DNA of 64,000 nucleotides from Pseudoalteromonas sp. 3D05 (GCF_002723455.1 NZ_PDUS01000001.1:157477-221476), one strand, 5' to 3'. Positions 48,152 to 57,414 are shown, counted from the first letter of the stretch. The notes: generated from the letters alone by a model not told the origin. A program made the numbers and translations.

Positions 48152-48417
48152 TATACCCAAATCACCTCAAGCTGCGAGTTTCAGTTGGAATTAAAAGCGA
48201 TTTAGGCAAGGCATTGATTTGCAAATAATAGTGGTTCTATTGTTAAAATCAATAACGCAGTATAAATCGCTTTTAAACCAACCCGTTGGGCGTTTCACAG
48301 GAACTTGCTCTCATCGTTGTTGCTTCTTAAAAGGGAGTGCCATTCCTGCAAAGTAACGCCTTGATATTAAGCCCCTGTGAAACGCTGAATTCTGCATCTT
48401 GAGGTAATTTGGGTATA
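48152..48417. repeat. 266-bp MITE-like element with long inverted ends
   Basis: Left end ATACCCAAATCACCTCAAGC (from 48153) and right end ...CTTGAGGTAATTTGGGTAT (to 48416) are complementary at about 21 of 23 positions. No open frame inside. An internally deleted relative is at 20052-20182. It fills most of the 486-base gap between recQ and ndh. Confidence 0.78.
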
Positions 48418-48485
48418 TTACTGACAAACCTGTTTAAAAGGCGCACAATAAGCCCGTTGCCAAGGTATTGCCCTAATGGGCGCTA

Positions 48486-48517
48486 TACCTAAGTAGTTTG
48501 CCCAGACTATTTAGGTA
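48486..48517. promoter_or_regulatory. stem-loop in the ndh leader
   Basis: ACCTAAGTAG and CTATTTAGGT pair (one G-U) around TTTGCCCAGA, 24 bases before the ndh ATG. It could be an operator or a leader hairpin; GAGGG follows it as ribosome site. Confidence 0.4.
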
Positions 48518-48540
48518 TTCTACTTTTTGAGGGCAACGTA

Positions 48541-49845
48541 ATGATAACAACACATCCTAAAATCGTGATTATCGGTGGGGGCGCTGGCGGCTTAGAGCTT
48601 GCAACCCAATTAGGACACAAACTAGGGAAGAAAAAACACGCTGATATTTTACTCATAGATAAAAACCGCACACACATATGGAAACCGTTACTTCACGAAG
48701 TAGCTACGGGCTCTATTGATGCAGATTTAGATGGCGTTGTTTACTCAGCCCATGCAGCTAAACACCATTATCAATTTCAATTAGGCAGTTTTTGCGGCTT
48801 AAATAACACCACAAAAACCCTTACCTTAAGCCCATTACATGATGAGCTTGGTCATCAAATACTACCCCAGCGCACCGTTCACTATGATTACCTGGTTATT
48901 GCCATCGGCAGCGTTAGTAACGATTTCAACACCCCTGGTATCAAAGAACATTGCTTCTACCTTGATTCAAACCAACAAGCTGAACGCTTTCAACATGCCC
49001 TGCTCGATAACTTTACCCGCTTACACCAAGATGAAGACCCACAACATGCGTTAACCATCGCTATTGTCGGCGGCGGCGCAACGGGGGTCGAACTTTCGGC
49101 AGAGCTATATCATGTATCAGATTTATTAAAAATCTATGGTCTTACCAACATGACAGCCAAGCGATTACATATACACCTCATTGAAGCCGGGCCGCGCATA
49201 TTGCCCGCGCTCTCTGAGCGTATTGCAAATTCAGCAAAGCGAGAGTTACTAAAATTAGGCGTGACTGTACGAGAAAGTACCCAAGTTAAACAAGCGAATG
49301 AGCAAGGCTTTATTACCCAAGATGACCAGCAAATCAGTGCTGATATCATGCTCTGGGCTGCCGGTGTGAAAGCGCCTGACTTTATTAAAGAACTCGGTAT
49401 ATTTGAGCTAACCCGCAATAACCAAATTAAGGTAAATGATTACCTGCAAAGTAACGCTGATGAGCACATTTATGTATTAGGCGATTGCTGTGCGTTTACT
49501 CAACAAGACGGGCAACAAGTGCCACCGCGGGCCCAATCAGCTCACCAAATGGCGCAATGTATTGAAAAGAATCTCATCGCAACGCTACGCCAACAACCAC
49601 TGAAAAAATTTGAATACAACGACCATGGTTCATTAGTAAACCTCTCACGTTACAGCACAGTAGGCAGCTTGATGGGCAACCTCACTAGTAACAGCTTTTT
49701 CATTGAAGGACGTATTGCACGGTTCATGTATATTTCGCTTTATCGTATGCATCAGCGTGCTATACACGGCAGTGCCAAAACATTTGCTTTGTGGATCAGC
49801 GAAAAAGTCTTGCGTGTTGTTAGACCAAAAATGAAGCTGCATTGA
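48541..49845 (+). CDS. ndh: type II NADH:quinone oxidoreductase
   Basis: Single-subunit, non-proton-pumping flavoenzyme passing electrons from NADH to quinone. 434 aa with FAD site IIGGGAGGLELATQLG and NADH site IVGGGATGVELSAELY, plus YVLGDCCAF and the quinone-site-type AQSAHQMAQ. The C-terminal basic amphipathic helix binds the membrane. GAGGG gives a good ribosome site. Confidence 0.95.
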   Translation: MITTHPKIVIIGGGAGGLELATQLGHKLGKKKHADILLIDKNRTHIWKPLLHEVATGSIDADLDGVVYSAHAAKHHYQFQLGSFCGLNNTTKTLTLSPLHDELGHQILPQRTVHYDYLVIAIGSVSNDFNTPGIKEHCFYLDSNQQAERFQHALLDNFTRLHQDEDPQHALTIAIVGGGATGVELSAELYHVSDLLKIYGLTNMTAKRLHIHLIEAGPRILPALSERIANSAKRELLKLGVTVRESTQVKQANEQGFITQDDQQISADIMLWAAGVKAPDFIKELGIFELTRNNQIKVNDYLQSNADEHIYVLGDCCAFTQQDGQQVPPRAQSAHQMAQCIEKNLIATLRQQPLKKFEYNDHGSLVNLSRYSTVGSLMGNLTSNSFFIEGRIARFMYISLYRMHQRAIHGSAKTFALWISEKVLRVVRPKMKLH

Positions 49846-50025
49846 TGCTACATTAACTTTTTACCCCTTTTGCCTTACTTACCGCAGCTAATTATGTGCG
49901 GTAAGTTAATCACAGTAAAAGGACGTTCTGCAGTATTTTTGTTTCTAAATCAGTACTATAACTATCAACGTTAAATAGCGAATAACAAGCATGACAGCTG
50001 TGTTTTTGATAGAGTATATACTTTA

Positions 50026-50336
50026 GGGTCTGTTGACCTTTACGGATTAAAATTTGTTCAAACTAGGAGCGATTTAATCGCGGCGCGAGGTTTGTAACCT
50101 AGTGGGCTAAGTCAAAACCGAGCAAAGCTACCGCGTCCTGCTAACGCCCCTTACCTACATCCATGTAGGTAACAAAGAGTAAATCGCCCCTAGGCAGAAC
50201 CCGAAGGGCAGCGCCTGTTTGGCATTGATGCTGCGTTATCACCTATTTATGGGGAACAACCACACTACATAGGTGCAGCCTTGCCTAAATACCAAACAGA
50301 CTGCTGCAAATTTAACCTTGAAAGGTCAACAGACCC
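50026..50336. mobile_element. 311-bp MITE-like element with 16-bp perfect terminal inverted repeats and TA target duplication
   Basis: Left end GGGTCTGTTGACCTTT (50026-50041) is exactly complementary to AAAGGTCAACAGACCC (50321-50336). TA flanks both ends (50024-50025, 50337-50338), as for IS630/Tc1-mariner-type insertion. No open frame inside. A second copy starts at 63954, also preceded by TA. It lies in the 778-base gap between ndh and the EAL gene; the rest of that gap is AT-rich with no gene. Confidence 0.85.
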
Positions 50337-50623
50337 TAATAAATTTATATGTGTTTTTTGCATTTAAACACGCTTTTTAAAAAGCCCTAAAACACATTAT
50401 TTAGCATTGTTAGTCAGTGCGTTAAATTAACTTAATTAAAAATAACGGCGTAGTAAAGAATCTACTTTTACCTTTTAAAAGTAAGCAACCTTGTCTACAC
50501 TTAAATGTGTGGTGTAACAAACACTTATTAATAGATTTAAATAAAATCACTTTAAGTGCATGAAATGCTATCGAAACAAAATACTGTAATAAAAATACAA
50601 TTTGAAGACTTTAAGGTGAGATA

Positions 50624-51400
50624 ATGAGCTCTAAACCAGCTAACTGTGAAAAGTTAACTTGTAACCAATGTGCAGATGAAGACCAATTAGATTTTGATTT
50701 TACAATGGCTTTTCAACCGATTGTAGATTGCGACCGTCGCCGTGTATTTGGTTATGAAGCGCTGGTACGCGGCGTTAACAACGAGTCAGCTTACAGTGTT
50801 ATTTCTCAAGTAAATGAGCACAATAGGTATACCTTTGACCAACAATGTCGTATTAGAGCCATCGCCTTAGCAGCAAAGCTTAAGTTAGACTCTGTATTAA
50901 GTATAAACTTTTTACCCAACGCAATTTATAAACCTGAGCGCTGTATTCGTACAACGTTGGAAGCGGCAAAAAAATATAACTTCCCAACCAATAAAATCAT
51001 GTTTGAGTTCACCGAAGTCGAAAAAATTGACGACACCCAACATATAAAACGTGTTGTTGAGTATTATCAATCGCTGGGCTTTACAACTGCCACTGATGAT
51101 TTTGGCTCAGGGTATTCGGGATTAAATTTATTGGCAGACTTTCAAACTGACATTGTTAAATTTGACATGGAGCTCATTCGTAATATTCACTTGAGCAAAG
51201 CACGCCAATTAATAGTAAAACACAATATTGCCATGCTCAAAGAAATGAACATCACACCGCTTGCTGAAGGTATTGAAACTATAGAAGAGTATCAATGGCT
51301 TCACAATGCAGGCATAAGCTTGATGCAAGGGTACTTATTTGCAAAACCGGGGTTTGAGTCGCTGCCCGAGGTGAACTTTTCTCCGCTGGATTCTCTTTAA
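50624..51400 (+). CDS. stand-alone EAL-domain cyclic di-GMP phosphodiesterase
   Basis: 258 aa, an EAL domain with a short Cys-rich N-terminus (CEKLTCNQCADED). Catalytic residues are present: E45 (GYEALVRG), N in SINFLPN, E in FEFTEVE, DDFGSGYSG, the Lys in DIVKFD and E in AEGIET. So it should hydrolyse c-di-GMP. It lacks a sensor domain; the CxxC pattern may bind metal. AAGGTGAG precedes the start. Confidence 0.9.
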   Translation: MSSKPANCEKLTCNQCADEDQLDFDFTMAFQPIVDCDRRRVFGYEALVRGVNNESAYSVISQVNEHNRYTFDQQCRIRAIALAAKLKLDSVLSINFLPNAIYKPERCIRTTLEAAKKYNFPTNKIMFEFTEVEKIDDTQHIKRVVEYYQSLGFTTATDDFGSGYSGLNLLADFQTDIVKFDMELIRNIHLSKARQLIVKHNIAMLKEMNITPLAEGIETIEEYQWLHNAGISLMQGYLFAKPGFESLPEVNFSPLDSL

Positions 51401-51578
51401 CCCCCAGCACTCATATTCACAGTGGCTAAAAAGTGAATTGTTTTTTAATAAAATTAGCAATCACATTGATCGATTCGTTTTTAACCTGCGTAATGGTATG
51501 TGAAGGGTATGGAAGTGGGCACCGCGGTGTCGCACAATTTAGTCACCTTCACCATAATTGTATTTTTAGCACAGATAT

Positions 51579-51611
51579 AAAAGCGTATTGTTAAGCCCAA
51601 TACGCTTTTTT
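51579..51611 (+). terminator. Rho-independent terminator
   Basis: AAAAGCGTATTG (51579-51590) pairs perfectly with CAATACGCTTTT (51598-51609), followed by more T. It lies 179 bases after the EAL stop and may end that transcript. Confidence 0.85.
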
Positions 51612-51725
51612 CTTTTTTCCTCTAGAAAACTTTTATTATTAAGTAGTTGTTCAGATTAATTTCGTTAATGTACCCACTCACTCCTGTTGATACCCCTAAC
51701 GACATGTTTGTTGTTTAAGCAGTTT

Positions 51726-51756
51726 AACCAGCTCATCTTAGAGCTGGTTTTTTTTT
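51726..51756 (+). terminator. second Rho-independent terminator
   Basis: AACCAGCTC (51726-51734) pairs with GAGCTGGTT (51741-51749) and runs into nine T. No gene lies between it and the first terminator, so it may end a small RNA. Confidence 0.85.
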
Positions 51757-51855
51757 GCCTAGTTACTCATAAGTAGTCATGTTAAAGTTCGCATAATTTG
51801 CTGGGTATCACGTTTGTACCCATTGTTGGTTTGAATTTAATTACTAGGCAGCACT

Positions 51856-52746
51856 ATGCGTCATTACTTTATACTTATAACACTTCTTTTTGTATTTGTT
51901 TGCTCATTGCATAGCAATGCAGAAGAACCACGCCCTGCCCCAACAGAGCAACAACAAGAGCAAGCGTTAGCACAAGTGCAAAAACCGATGTTTCAGCCAC
52001 TGATGGAGCGCTACATTCTTGATGAACTCAAAGCCGTGCGTCAAGACCAACAAAAGCTTCGCGAAGATGTGACAAAACAAGTGACTCACGCGCAGCTGGA
52101 TACCGCAGATAGAGCACTCACATACACAACGGATACAATTAACAATGTATTTTTTATTATTACCGCAACTGCATCTATTTTAGTGCTCGTAGGTTGGAAC
52201 TCGTTGCGCGATGTTAAAAATAAAGTAGAAGATATTGTAAATACGCGTGTAAGCGTTATAACCAATGAATACGAAGCGCGCTTAAACACCTTTGAAGAAA
52301 AGCTGCGTGAACGCTCTGAAGAAATACTGAAAAACCAAGAAAAAATATCCGTTACTAATGAGGTTCATTCATTATGGATGCGTGCGAATTTAGAAAGCGA
52401 CGTATCAAATAAAATCGAAATATTTGATGAGATCCTTAATCGTAAACCAGAAGATGTTGAGGCAATTGCATACAAAGCTGATGCTTTATTAGAACTAAAC
52501 GAAACAAAGCAAGCAATTGAGTTGTGTAATCAAGCAATTGATATCGACAGTGACTACGGCTACGCCTATTGGCAACGAGCTTGTGCGTATGCGCTTACTC
52601 ACAAACATGCTGATGCATTAGCAGACATTAAAATGGCGCTGGATTACTCACCTAACTTACGCAACGAGCTATTGCATGAGAGTGCATTTGCAAGCTTGCA
52701 CGACAATACAAGCTTTAACATTATTTTATCAGGTGAAAAAGTTTAA
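51856..52746 (+). CDS. membrane-anchored TPR protein with coiled coil
   Basis: 296 aa: signal peptide (RHYFILITLLFVFVCSLHSNA), a Gln/Glu-rich stretch, one transmembrane helix (about 96-113, VFFIITATASILVLVGW), a coiled coil (about 115-170) and TPR repeats near the C-terminus (KADALLELNETKQAIELCNQ, YWQRACAYALTHKHADALAD). The layout suggests a scaffold with a cytoplasmic TPR part. Its end overlaps by four bases the stop of the convergent gene. Not recognised further. Confidence 0.72.
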   Translation: MRHYFILITLLFVFVCSLHSNAEEPRPAPTEQQQEQALAQVQKPMFQPLMERYILDELKAVRQDQQKLREDVTKQVTHAQLDTADRALTYTTDTINNVFFIITATASILVLVGWNSLRDVKNKVEDIVNTRVSVITNEYEARLNTFEEKLRERSEEILKNQEKISVTNEVHSLWMRANLESDVSNKIEIFDEILNRKPEDVEAIAYKADALLELNETKQAIELCNQAIDIDSDYGYAYWQRACAYALTHKHADALADIKMALDYSPNLRNELLHESAFASLHDNTSFNIILSGEKV

Positions 52747-53063
52747 CGGTTTAGAAATCGTTCAATAGCCTCAGTGAGCAGTTCATCGAGCTGCTCTTCA
52801 AAAACATCAATACTTGTTTTAAAGTGACCTAAATACGCTTGAGCTTGCTGCTCTGAAAGTGATTTTTGATTAATGCTGTACTGGCGTTCTGGCTTTGTTT
52901 TGTCAAAGCGTGGTACAAAATGGTAGCCGGCAAAATAAGGCGGAGTAATTTGCTGATTCGCGTATTCACAAAAACGCTCAATAGTGTCTGCACCGGTAGG
53001 ACCTAAACAACCCGGCTCAACACGATAAAGTAAACGCAGCTTTTTATCATCCGCTAATTCCAT
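52743..53063 (-). CDS. conserved hypothetical protein
   Basis: 106 aa from ATG 53063, with AGGAG 8 bases upstream; upstream in-frame starts are rejected. LLYRVEPGCLGPTGADTIERF and FVPRFDKTKPERQYSIN are marks of a small conserved gammaproteobacterial family of unknown role. Acidic, soluble, helical C-terminus. Convergent with the TPR gene. Confidence 0.75.
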   Translation of the reverse strand: MELADDKKLRLLYRVEPGCLGPTGADTIERFCEYANQQITPPYFAGYHFVPRFDKTKPERQYSINQKSLSEQQAQAYLGHFKTSIDVFEEQLDELLTEAIERFLNR

Positions 53064-53131
53064 GCCCTTACTCCTATACTTTGTAATTATGTGGTAAAGC
53101 ACAAACTAAAAATCATTTAGTTTGGTTGTTC

Positions 53132-53914
53132 TTATCTAAAAAATAATACTTTGGTTACTTTGCCGTTTTCGACTTTGTAACTTGATACAAACTCAGAGCG
53201 CTTATCAACAATGTTTGGATCCTTTGTGCAGGTCTCTGAGAGTTCATGGTCTATTACAATATTACCAGTCACTATACGTTTAATTGGTGATGACTTAACA
53301 CATTTTAACTTTTTAAACATAATGCCATAACGGGCAATTAGCTTTTCTTTACCTTTAAATAGCAGCTCATTGGGAAACACATAAAACTCAACATCCTCTG
53401 AGTACATACTGACAAATGCATCAATATTGCGCGCGTTATATGCCTTAATTAACTTTTCAACAACCGCTAATGCCTCTCGAGATTGCTTAGCTTTCTCTTG
53501 CTGTTTTAAGGTAAGAGCCTCTTTGGCTTTTTCAACAGCTTGTACTGCTTTTTCAATGGCTTGTTCTTTTTCTTCCTTAGTTTTTGGTGCATCAACAGGT
53601 TTGACTTCTTGCGTTCCTAACACCTTACTGCTATCTACAACATCAACCATATTCGCCGTACTTGGGTCGCTTACAATAGGTTGCGTCGGCTCAATATCAG
53701 CTTCTACTGCCTCTACGACTGCTTTTTTTTCTGGTGTTAAGGTAATAACGGCAGGACTATCTTCTAACGCTTTTTGCTGTACAACGGCGTCGCTCTTTTT
53801 AATCTCAGTCTTTTTTTGAGGCGCTTTATTAGGCTGCTCTGAACTTTGCTCTGCCTCAACGGCTAATAATGACCCTGAAGAGAGTAAACTGATTGCAAAA
53901 AATAACGATTTCAT
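53132..53914 (-). CDS. exported protein with NTF2/SnoaL-like domain
   Basis: 260 aa from ATG 53914, where AGGAA lies 5 bases upstream and a signal peptide begins (KSLFFAISLLSSGSLLA). A long Lys/Glu/Ala-rich region (about 20-135) that is largely helical leads to an NTF2-like domain (about 140-260: KLIKAYNARNIDAFVSMYSE, then VEFYVFP). Such domains bind small molecules or are structural. Function unknown. Confidence 0.72.
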   Translation of the reverse strand: MKSLFFAISLLSSGSLLAVEAEQSSEQPNKAPQKKTEIKKSDAVVQQKALEDSPAVITLTPEKKAVVEAVEADIEPTQPIVSDPSTANMVDVVDSSKVLGTQEVKPVDAPKTKEEKEQAIEKAVQAVEKAKEALTLKQQEKAKQSREALAVVEKLIKAYNARNIDAFVSMYSEDVEFYVFPNELLFKGKEKLIARYGIMFKKLKCVKSSPIKRIVTGNIVIDHELSETCTKDPNIVDKRSEFVSSYKVENGKVTKVLFFR

Positions 53915-53994
53915 ACTGTTCCTGAATAATTGAAGAAACAATAAAATAGCAAAAATTGTGCCTTCAAGATAGTAGTTATCGCCAGGCAAGCAAT

Positions 53995-54735
53995 TTACCA
54001 ATATTGCTCAACGGTTATATTCCCTGGTTCTTTGCGGCGGTTTCGACTGTAGCCTTGTTCAATCAGCAGTGTTGTTGTGTCTTTCACCATGTCGGGATTA
54101 CCGCAAATCATAAACTGCGCGCTATGCGGCGTTGGTACTAACTCAACATGTGAAAACAACGTCTGAGCCTTAACGTGATCAGTGATCCGACCGTGCAACC
54201 CCATATCGGGATGTTCACGGCTCACCACAGGTACATACTTTAATCCTGCGTGTTTTTGCTGCAATGCAGCAATCGTATTTCGATAACTTAAATCGCTGTT
54301 CAACCGCACTCCATGCACTAAAGTTACTTGCTTAAATTGCTGCCATACATCACCTTGCTCAAGCATCGACAAGAAAGGACCTATCGCAGTACCTGTACTG
54401 AGCATCCATAACTGTTCGCTTTGCGGGACTTCATCTAAGGTAAAGAACCCACTTGCGCGACGCTCTATCATCACCGTATCACCTGGTTGAAGCTTGGCTA
54501 ATTGTTGCAATAGCAAACCATCTTGAACGTTAATTAAGTAAAACTCTAAATCTGCCGAACTCGGTGCATTTACATAAGAGTAGGCACGCGCAATGCGTTT
54601 ATCACCTTGCATCATCGACAGCTTAGTAAACTGCCCTGCCTTAAAAGGCTCAACGTCGGCATTAACAATTAAGCTAAATAAGGAATCACTGTACCAAACA
54701 ACATCTTTGACGCGTGCATCAACCCAATTAGACAT
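53995..54735 (-). CDS. fpr: ferredoxin/flavodoxin-NADP+ reductase
   Basis: 246 aa from ATG 54735, preceded by AAGGGG; 28 extra codons upstream have no support. FAD site RAYSYVNAP, NADP site STGTAIGPFLSML and CGNPDMVKDTTTLL. The C-terminal VEQYW fits bacterial Fpr. Cycles electrons between NADPH and ferredoxin or flavodoxin, with roles in oxidative stress and IspG function. Confidence 0.93.
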   Translation of the reverse strand: MSNWVDARVKDVVWYSDSLFSLIVNADVEPFKAGQFTKLSMMQGDKRIARAYSYVNAPSSADLEFYLINVQDGLLLQQLAKLQPGDTVMIERRASGFFTLDEVPQSEQLWMLSTGTAIGPFLSMLEQGDVWQQFKQVTLVHGVRLNSDLSYRNTIAALQQKHAGLKYVPVVSREHPDMGLHGRITDHVKAQTLFSHVELVPTPHSAQFMICGNPDMVKDTTTLLIEQGYSRNRRKEPGNITVEQYW

Positions 54736-55042
54736 AACAATCCCCTTCGGCATAGAATTTAAAGTGTTTTGCGTTATGTAACAGTGGCAAGGGAATAGAA
54801 TGGTGTCAATTTTAACCAACCAGAACTTAAAATAAACCCCGCCTTAGTAACCCACATGCGGTGCTAACGCCGCCTACAACTCTCAGATCAATATTTTACT
54901 AAGCTAAGAAAAACGTTTAATTAAGGGCTTGCAACCGTTCAGAATACATAAAGTAACACAAATGCGAATCACTCACTTTTACGCACCTTAATAATGTAGT
55001 ATCCTCTGCCTCCATTCTTTCACTCGGGTCAAAGGATTACCT

Positions 55043-55387
55043 ATGTATGCCCAACCAGTAAATAAAGTGCCAACTCGTAACCCATTACTTAAGCTTAAAA
55101 TGGCCTGCAAAGCCAATGTTTATGCATTGTGTGTAGTTGCTCGCTTTAGCGCAGCCATTGTTGGTGGCTATATTTTCACTGCTGTATTTACTTCACTATT
55201 GAGCCTCATTTTACCGCTAAAAAAATCCGATGCAGTGCTTTTGAGTATTAGCCTGACAATTTTAGTTTATAGCTGTGTGTTTATTTGGGCGTTTGCGGTT
55301 AAGTCTTTAAAAACCATTTGGATCACTATTTTACTAACATCATCAGCATGCGGATTGAGCATTGCCTTACTAAAGGGTTGGTTATGA
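55043..55387 (+). CDS. DUF3649-type membrane protein
   Basis: 114 aa with three hydrophobic helices (about 32-58, 66-85, 88-110). The N-terminal half FSAAIVGGYIFTAVFTSLLSL is typical of DUF3649 proteins. It is the first of three ATGA-coupled genes, a set widely found with siderophore uptake and Fe reduction. An element AATGCGAATCACTC upstream (54961-54974) slightly resembles a Fur box but is not convincing. Confidence 0.8.
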   Translation: MYAQPVNKVPTRNPLLKLKMACKANVYALCVVARFSAAIVGGYIFTAVFTSLLSLILPLKKSDAVLLSISLTILVYSCVFIWAFAVKSLKTIWITILLTSSACGLSIALLKGWL

Positions 55388-56994
55388 AAGAGAGTTTTTT
55401 CCGTTCAATGACATGGATGCATACTTGGGTCGGGTTGCTAGTATGCTGGTTACTGTATTTAATATTTTTTGCTGGCACTATAAGCTTTTTTCGTGACGAA
55501 GTTACCTTATGGAATCAACCCGCACTGCATAGCATTCAAGCGCCACAGGAGCGTATTGCACAACAACGAGAGCAAATTATTGCAGGTGTTGATTATTTAA
55601 AAGCAACCGCACCAGAGTCAGGTCGTTGGGGTATTTATTTACCTACAGAGCGAGAGCCACAACTTAATTATGCCTACGAAAAGCCACGCCCAGAAGGCAA
55701 GCGTTTTGGCGGTTGGCAAGACCATTATATAAATCCAACAACCGGTGACTCATTACAACAACCCAGAGAAACCAAAGGCGGTAACTTTTTTTACCGGCTG
55801 CATTTTGACCTACATTATATCGATGTTAGAACAGCGCGTTGGATAGTCTGCTTTGCTAGCTTATTTATGTTGGTGGCGCTGATTTCAGGTGTTGTTATTC
55901 ACAAGCGTATTTTTAAAGATATGTTTAGCTTTAGAAAAAACAAAGGCAGCCGCAGTTGGCTTGATGGCCACAACGTGTCGTCAGTATTAGCGTTACCTTT
56001 TCATATCATGATAACGTATACTGGTTTAATAACATTAATATTTATGTTGTTTCCATACCCTGCTATGACCGCTTATGATGACGGAGTTCGGGGCTTATTT
56101 AACGACGTTACTCCAACGAACGTACGTACTAAATCAAGTGATGTAGCAGCCCCATTAACGCCAATTGATAGTGTGTTAGATCAAATTTATACTAACTGGC
56201 CTAATGCAGACCTTACTCGATTCTCAATTAAAGACCCAAATAAAACGTCTGCAACAATAACCGTACGTGCCTCAACAGGCACACTCGTTCGCGACCAAAC
56301 CCCGACCATGCTTTTTAATGGTGTTGATGGCAGCTTAATTGCAAAAAGCGTTGATGAATATAGCAGTACAGAAGTGTTTTATGATTCACTCACCGCTTTG
56401 CACACCGGACGTTTAGCAAACCCGTTACTGCGTTGGCTATACTTTTTATGCGGTATTGCTGGCTGCATTATGATAGCAACAGGCTGTATTATGTGGGCGA
56501 AGCGTATCCGCGAGCGGATGAAGAAAGACCAAAAAGCATCGTTTGGGCTCAAACTTGTTGAAGGTTTAAACCTTGCCACACTTATGGGCTTACCGTTGGC
56601 AACTTGTGCCTTCTTTATTGCTAACCGATTGTTACCACTTAGCTTAACCCAGCGAGCCGACAAAGAAATACTGGCGTTCTTTATTGCGTGGCTAGCTGTT
56701 GCTTTGTTTAGTCTTTTTAAACGAGCAAAAATGCAGTGGTATTTGTTAGCGTGGGTCAATGCAGTGGCTTGTATTAGCGTGCCGCTGATCAACGCACTCA
56801 CCACCAAAGGCAATATTGTTAGTTATTTACTTAACTCACAATGGGCATTGTTTAGTTTTGATTTAGTGTGCTTAGTGTGCGCCCTGCTATTTGCACTACA
56901 AGCCAAAAAATTACGTACTCAACTGCACACACCCACGCCAACAACACGTTCAAATCACGTAACTAAAAACAGCCTTGTGGAGCAAAAAGCATGA
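55384..56994 (+). CDS. PepSY-associated TM-helix protein, FpvG-like ferrisiderophore reductase candidate
   Basis: 536 aa from ATG 55384, overlapping the previous stop. Begins FFRSMTWMHTWVGLLVCWLL, an N-terminal PepSY_TM helix with His, followed by a large periplasmic region and several C-terminal helices. Other helices carry His residues (HIMITYTGLI, LHTGRLANP) that could hold haem. In Pseudomonas, FpvG of this family reduces ferri-pyoverdine in the periplasm. The DUF3649 and DUF3325 flanks fit that role; no TonB receptor is adjacent. Confidence 0.85.
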   Translation: MKESFFRSMTWMHTWVGLLVCWLLYLIFFAGTISFFRDEVTLWNQPALHSIQAPQERIAQQREQIIAGVDYLKATAPESGRWGIYLPTEREPQLNYAYEKPRPEGKRFGGWQDHYINPTTGDSLQQPRETKGGNFFYRLHFDLHYIDVRTARWIVCFASLFMLVALISGVVIHKRIFKDMFSFRKNKGSRSWLDGHNVSSVLALPFHIMITYTGLITLIFMLFPYPAMTAYDDGVRGLFNDVTPTNVRTKSSDVAAPLTPIDSVLDQIYTNWPNADLTRFSIKDPNKTSATITVRASTGTLVRDQTPTMLFNGVDGSLIAKSVDEYSSTEVFYDSLTALHTGRLANPLLRWLYFLCGIAGCIMIATGCIMWAKRIRERMKKDQKASFGLKLVEGLNLATLMGLPLATCAFFIANRLLPLSLTQRADKEILAFFIAWLAVALFSLFKRAKMQWYLLAWVNAVACISVPLINALTTKGNIVSYLLNSQWALFSFDLVCLVCALLFALQAKKLRTQLHTPTPTTRSNHVTKNSLVEQKA

Positions 56995-57326
56995 CCGAAC
57001 TTTTGCAATTTAGCCTGTGTTTGCTGGCATTTAACTGTTTTGCGCTAGCAAAATTTAATCATTACCGTGACGTATTTAAAGCACGACCAAGCCAAAAGCA
57101 AAGTCAGCAGTTTTTGATCGCTGCCTGGATCAGTATTTTACTAAGTTTATTGCTGTGTGTGATAAAGCATCAAGGATATGGTGGACTACTATTTTGCGGC
57201 TATATGGCCTTAAGTGTTTTATTATTAATGATTTTTTATAGCTTTAAGCCTTCATGGGTAAAACACATGAGTGTACTCAATGTTGTTTTATTACTGCTAA
57301 GTGGCAGCTATTTTGTCGTTTATTAG
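56991..57326 (+). CDS. DUF3325 membrane protein
   Basis: 111 aa with four hydrophobic helices. The middle segment HYRDVFKARPSQKQSQQFL is characteristic. ATGA overlap with the PepSY gene makes it the third member of the operon. Function unknown but linked to iron-reductase clusters by gene context. Confidence 0.8.
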   Translation: MTELLQFSLCLLAFNCFALAKFNHYRDVFKARPSQKQSQQFLIAAWISILLSLLLCVIKHQGYGGLLFCGYMALSVLLLMIFYSFKPSWVKHMSVLNVVLLLLSGSYFVVY

Positions 57327-57385
57327 GCTTAGTTAGTAAAAATGTGATCTGAACAAAACACAGGTCTTTATTACCGCTAATCGAG

Positions 57386-57414
57386 AAAAAAAAGGCAAGC
57401 TAAAAAGCTTGCCT
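57386..57414 (-). terminator. terminator of the lipocalin gene
   Basis: On the minus strand AGGCAAGCT and AGCTTGCCT pair around TTTT and are followed by a run of T. It lies 144 bases after the blc stop. Confidence 0.78.

Larger units (their letters stand above)
51401..51855. other. 455-base gap with two terminators and no clear gene
   Basis: Holds terminators at 51579-51611 and 51726-51756. The stretch between them (51612-51725) could encode a small RNA ending at the second terminator, but I see no good promoter. A TPR-protein leader fills 51757-51855. Confidence 0.5.

Noticed and set aside
53427..53819. 130-codon + strand frame opposite the NTF2-like gene
   Set aside because: Ser/Thr/Ala/Cys-rich shadow of the Lys/Glu-rich coding strand; no ribosome site.
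54961..54985. Fur box before the DUF3649 gene
   Set aside because: AATGCGAATCACTC matches the Fur consensus too poorly to call; mentioned only as a test in the operon entry.
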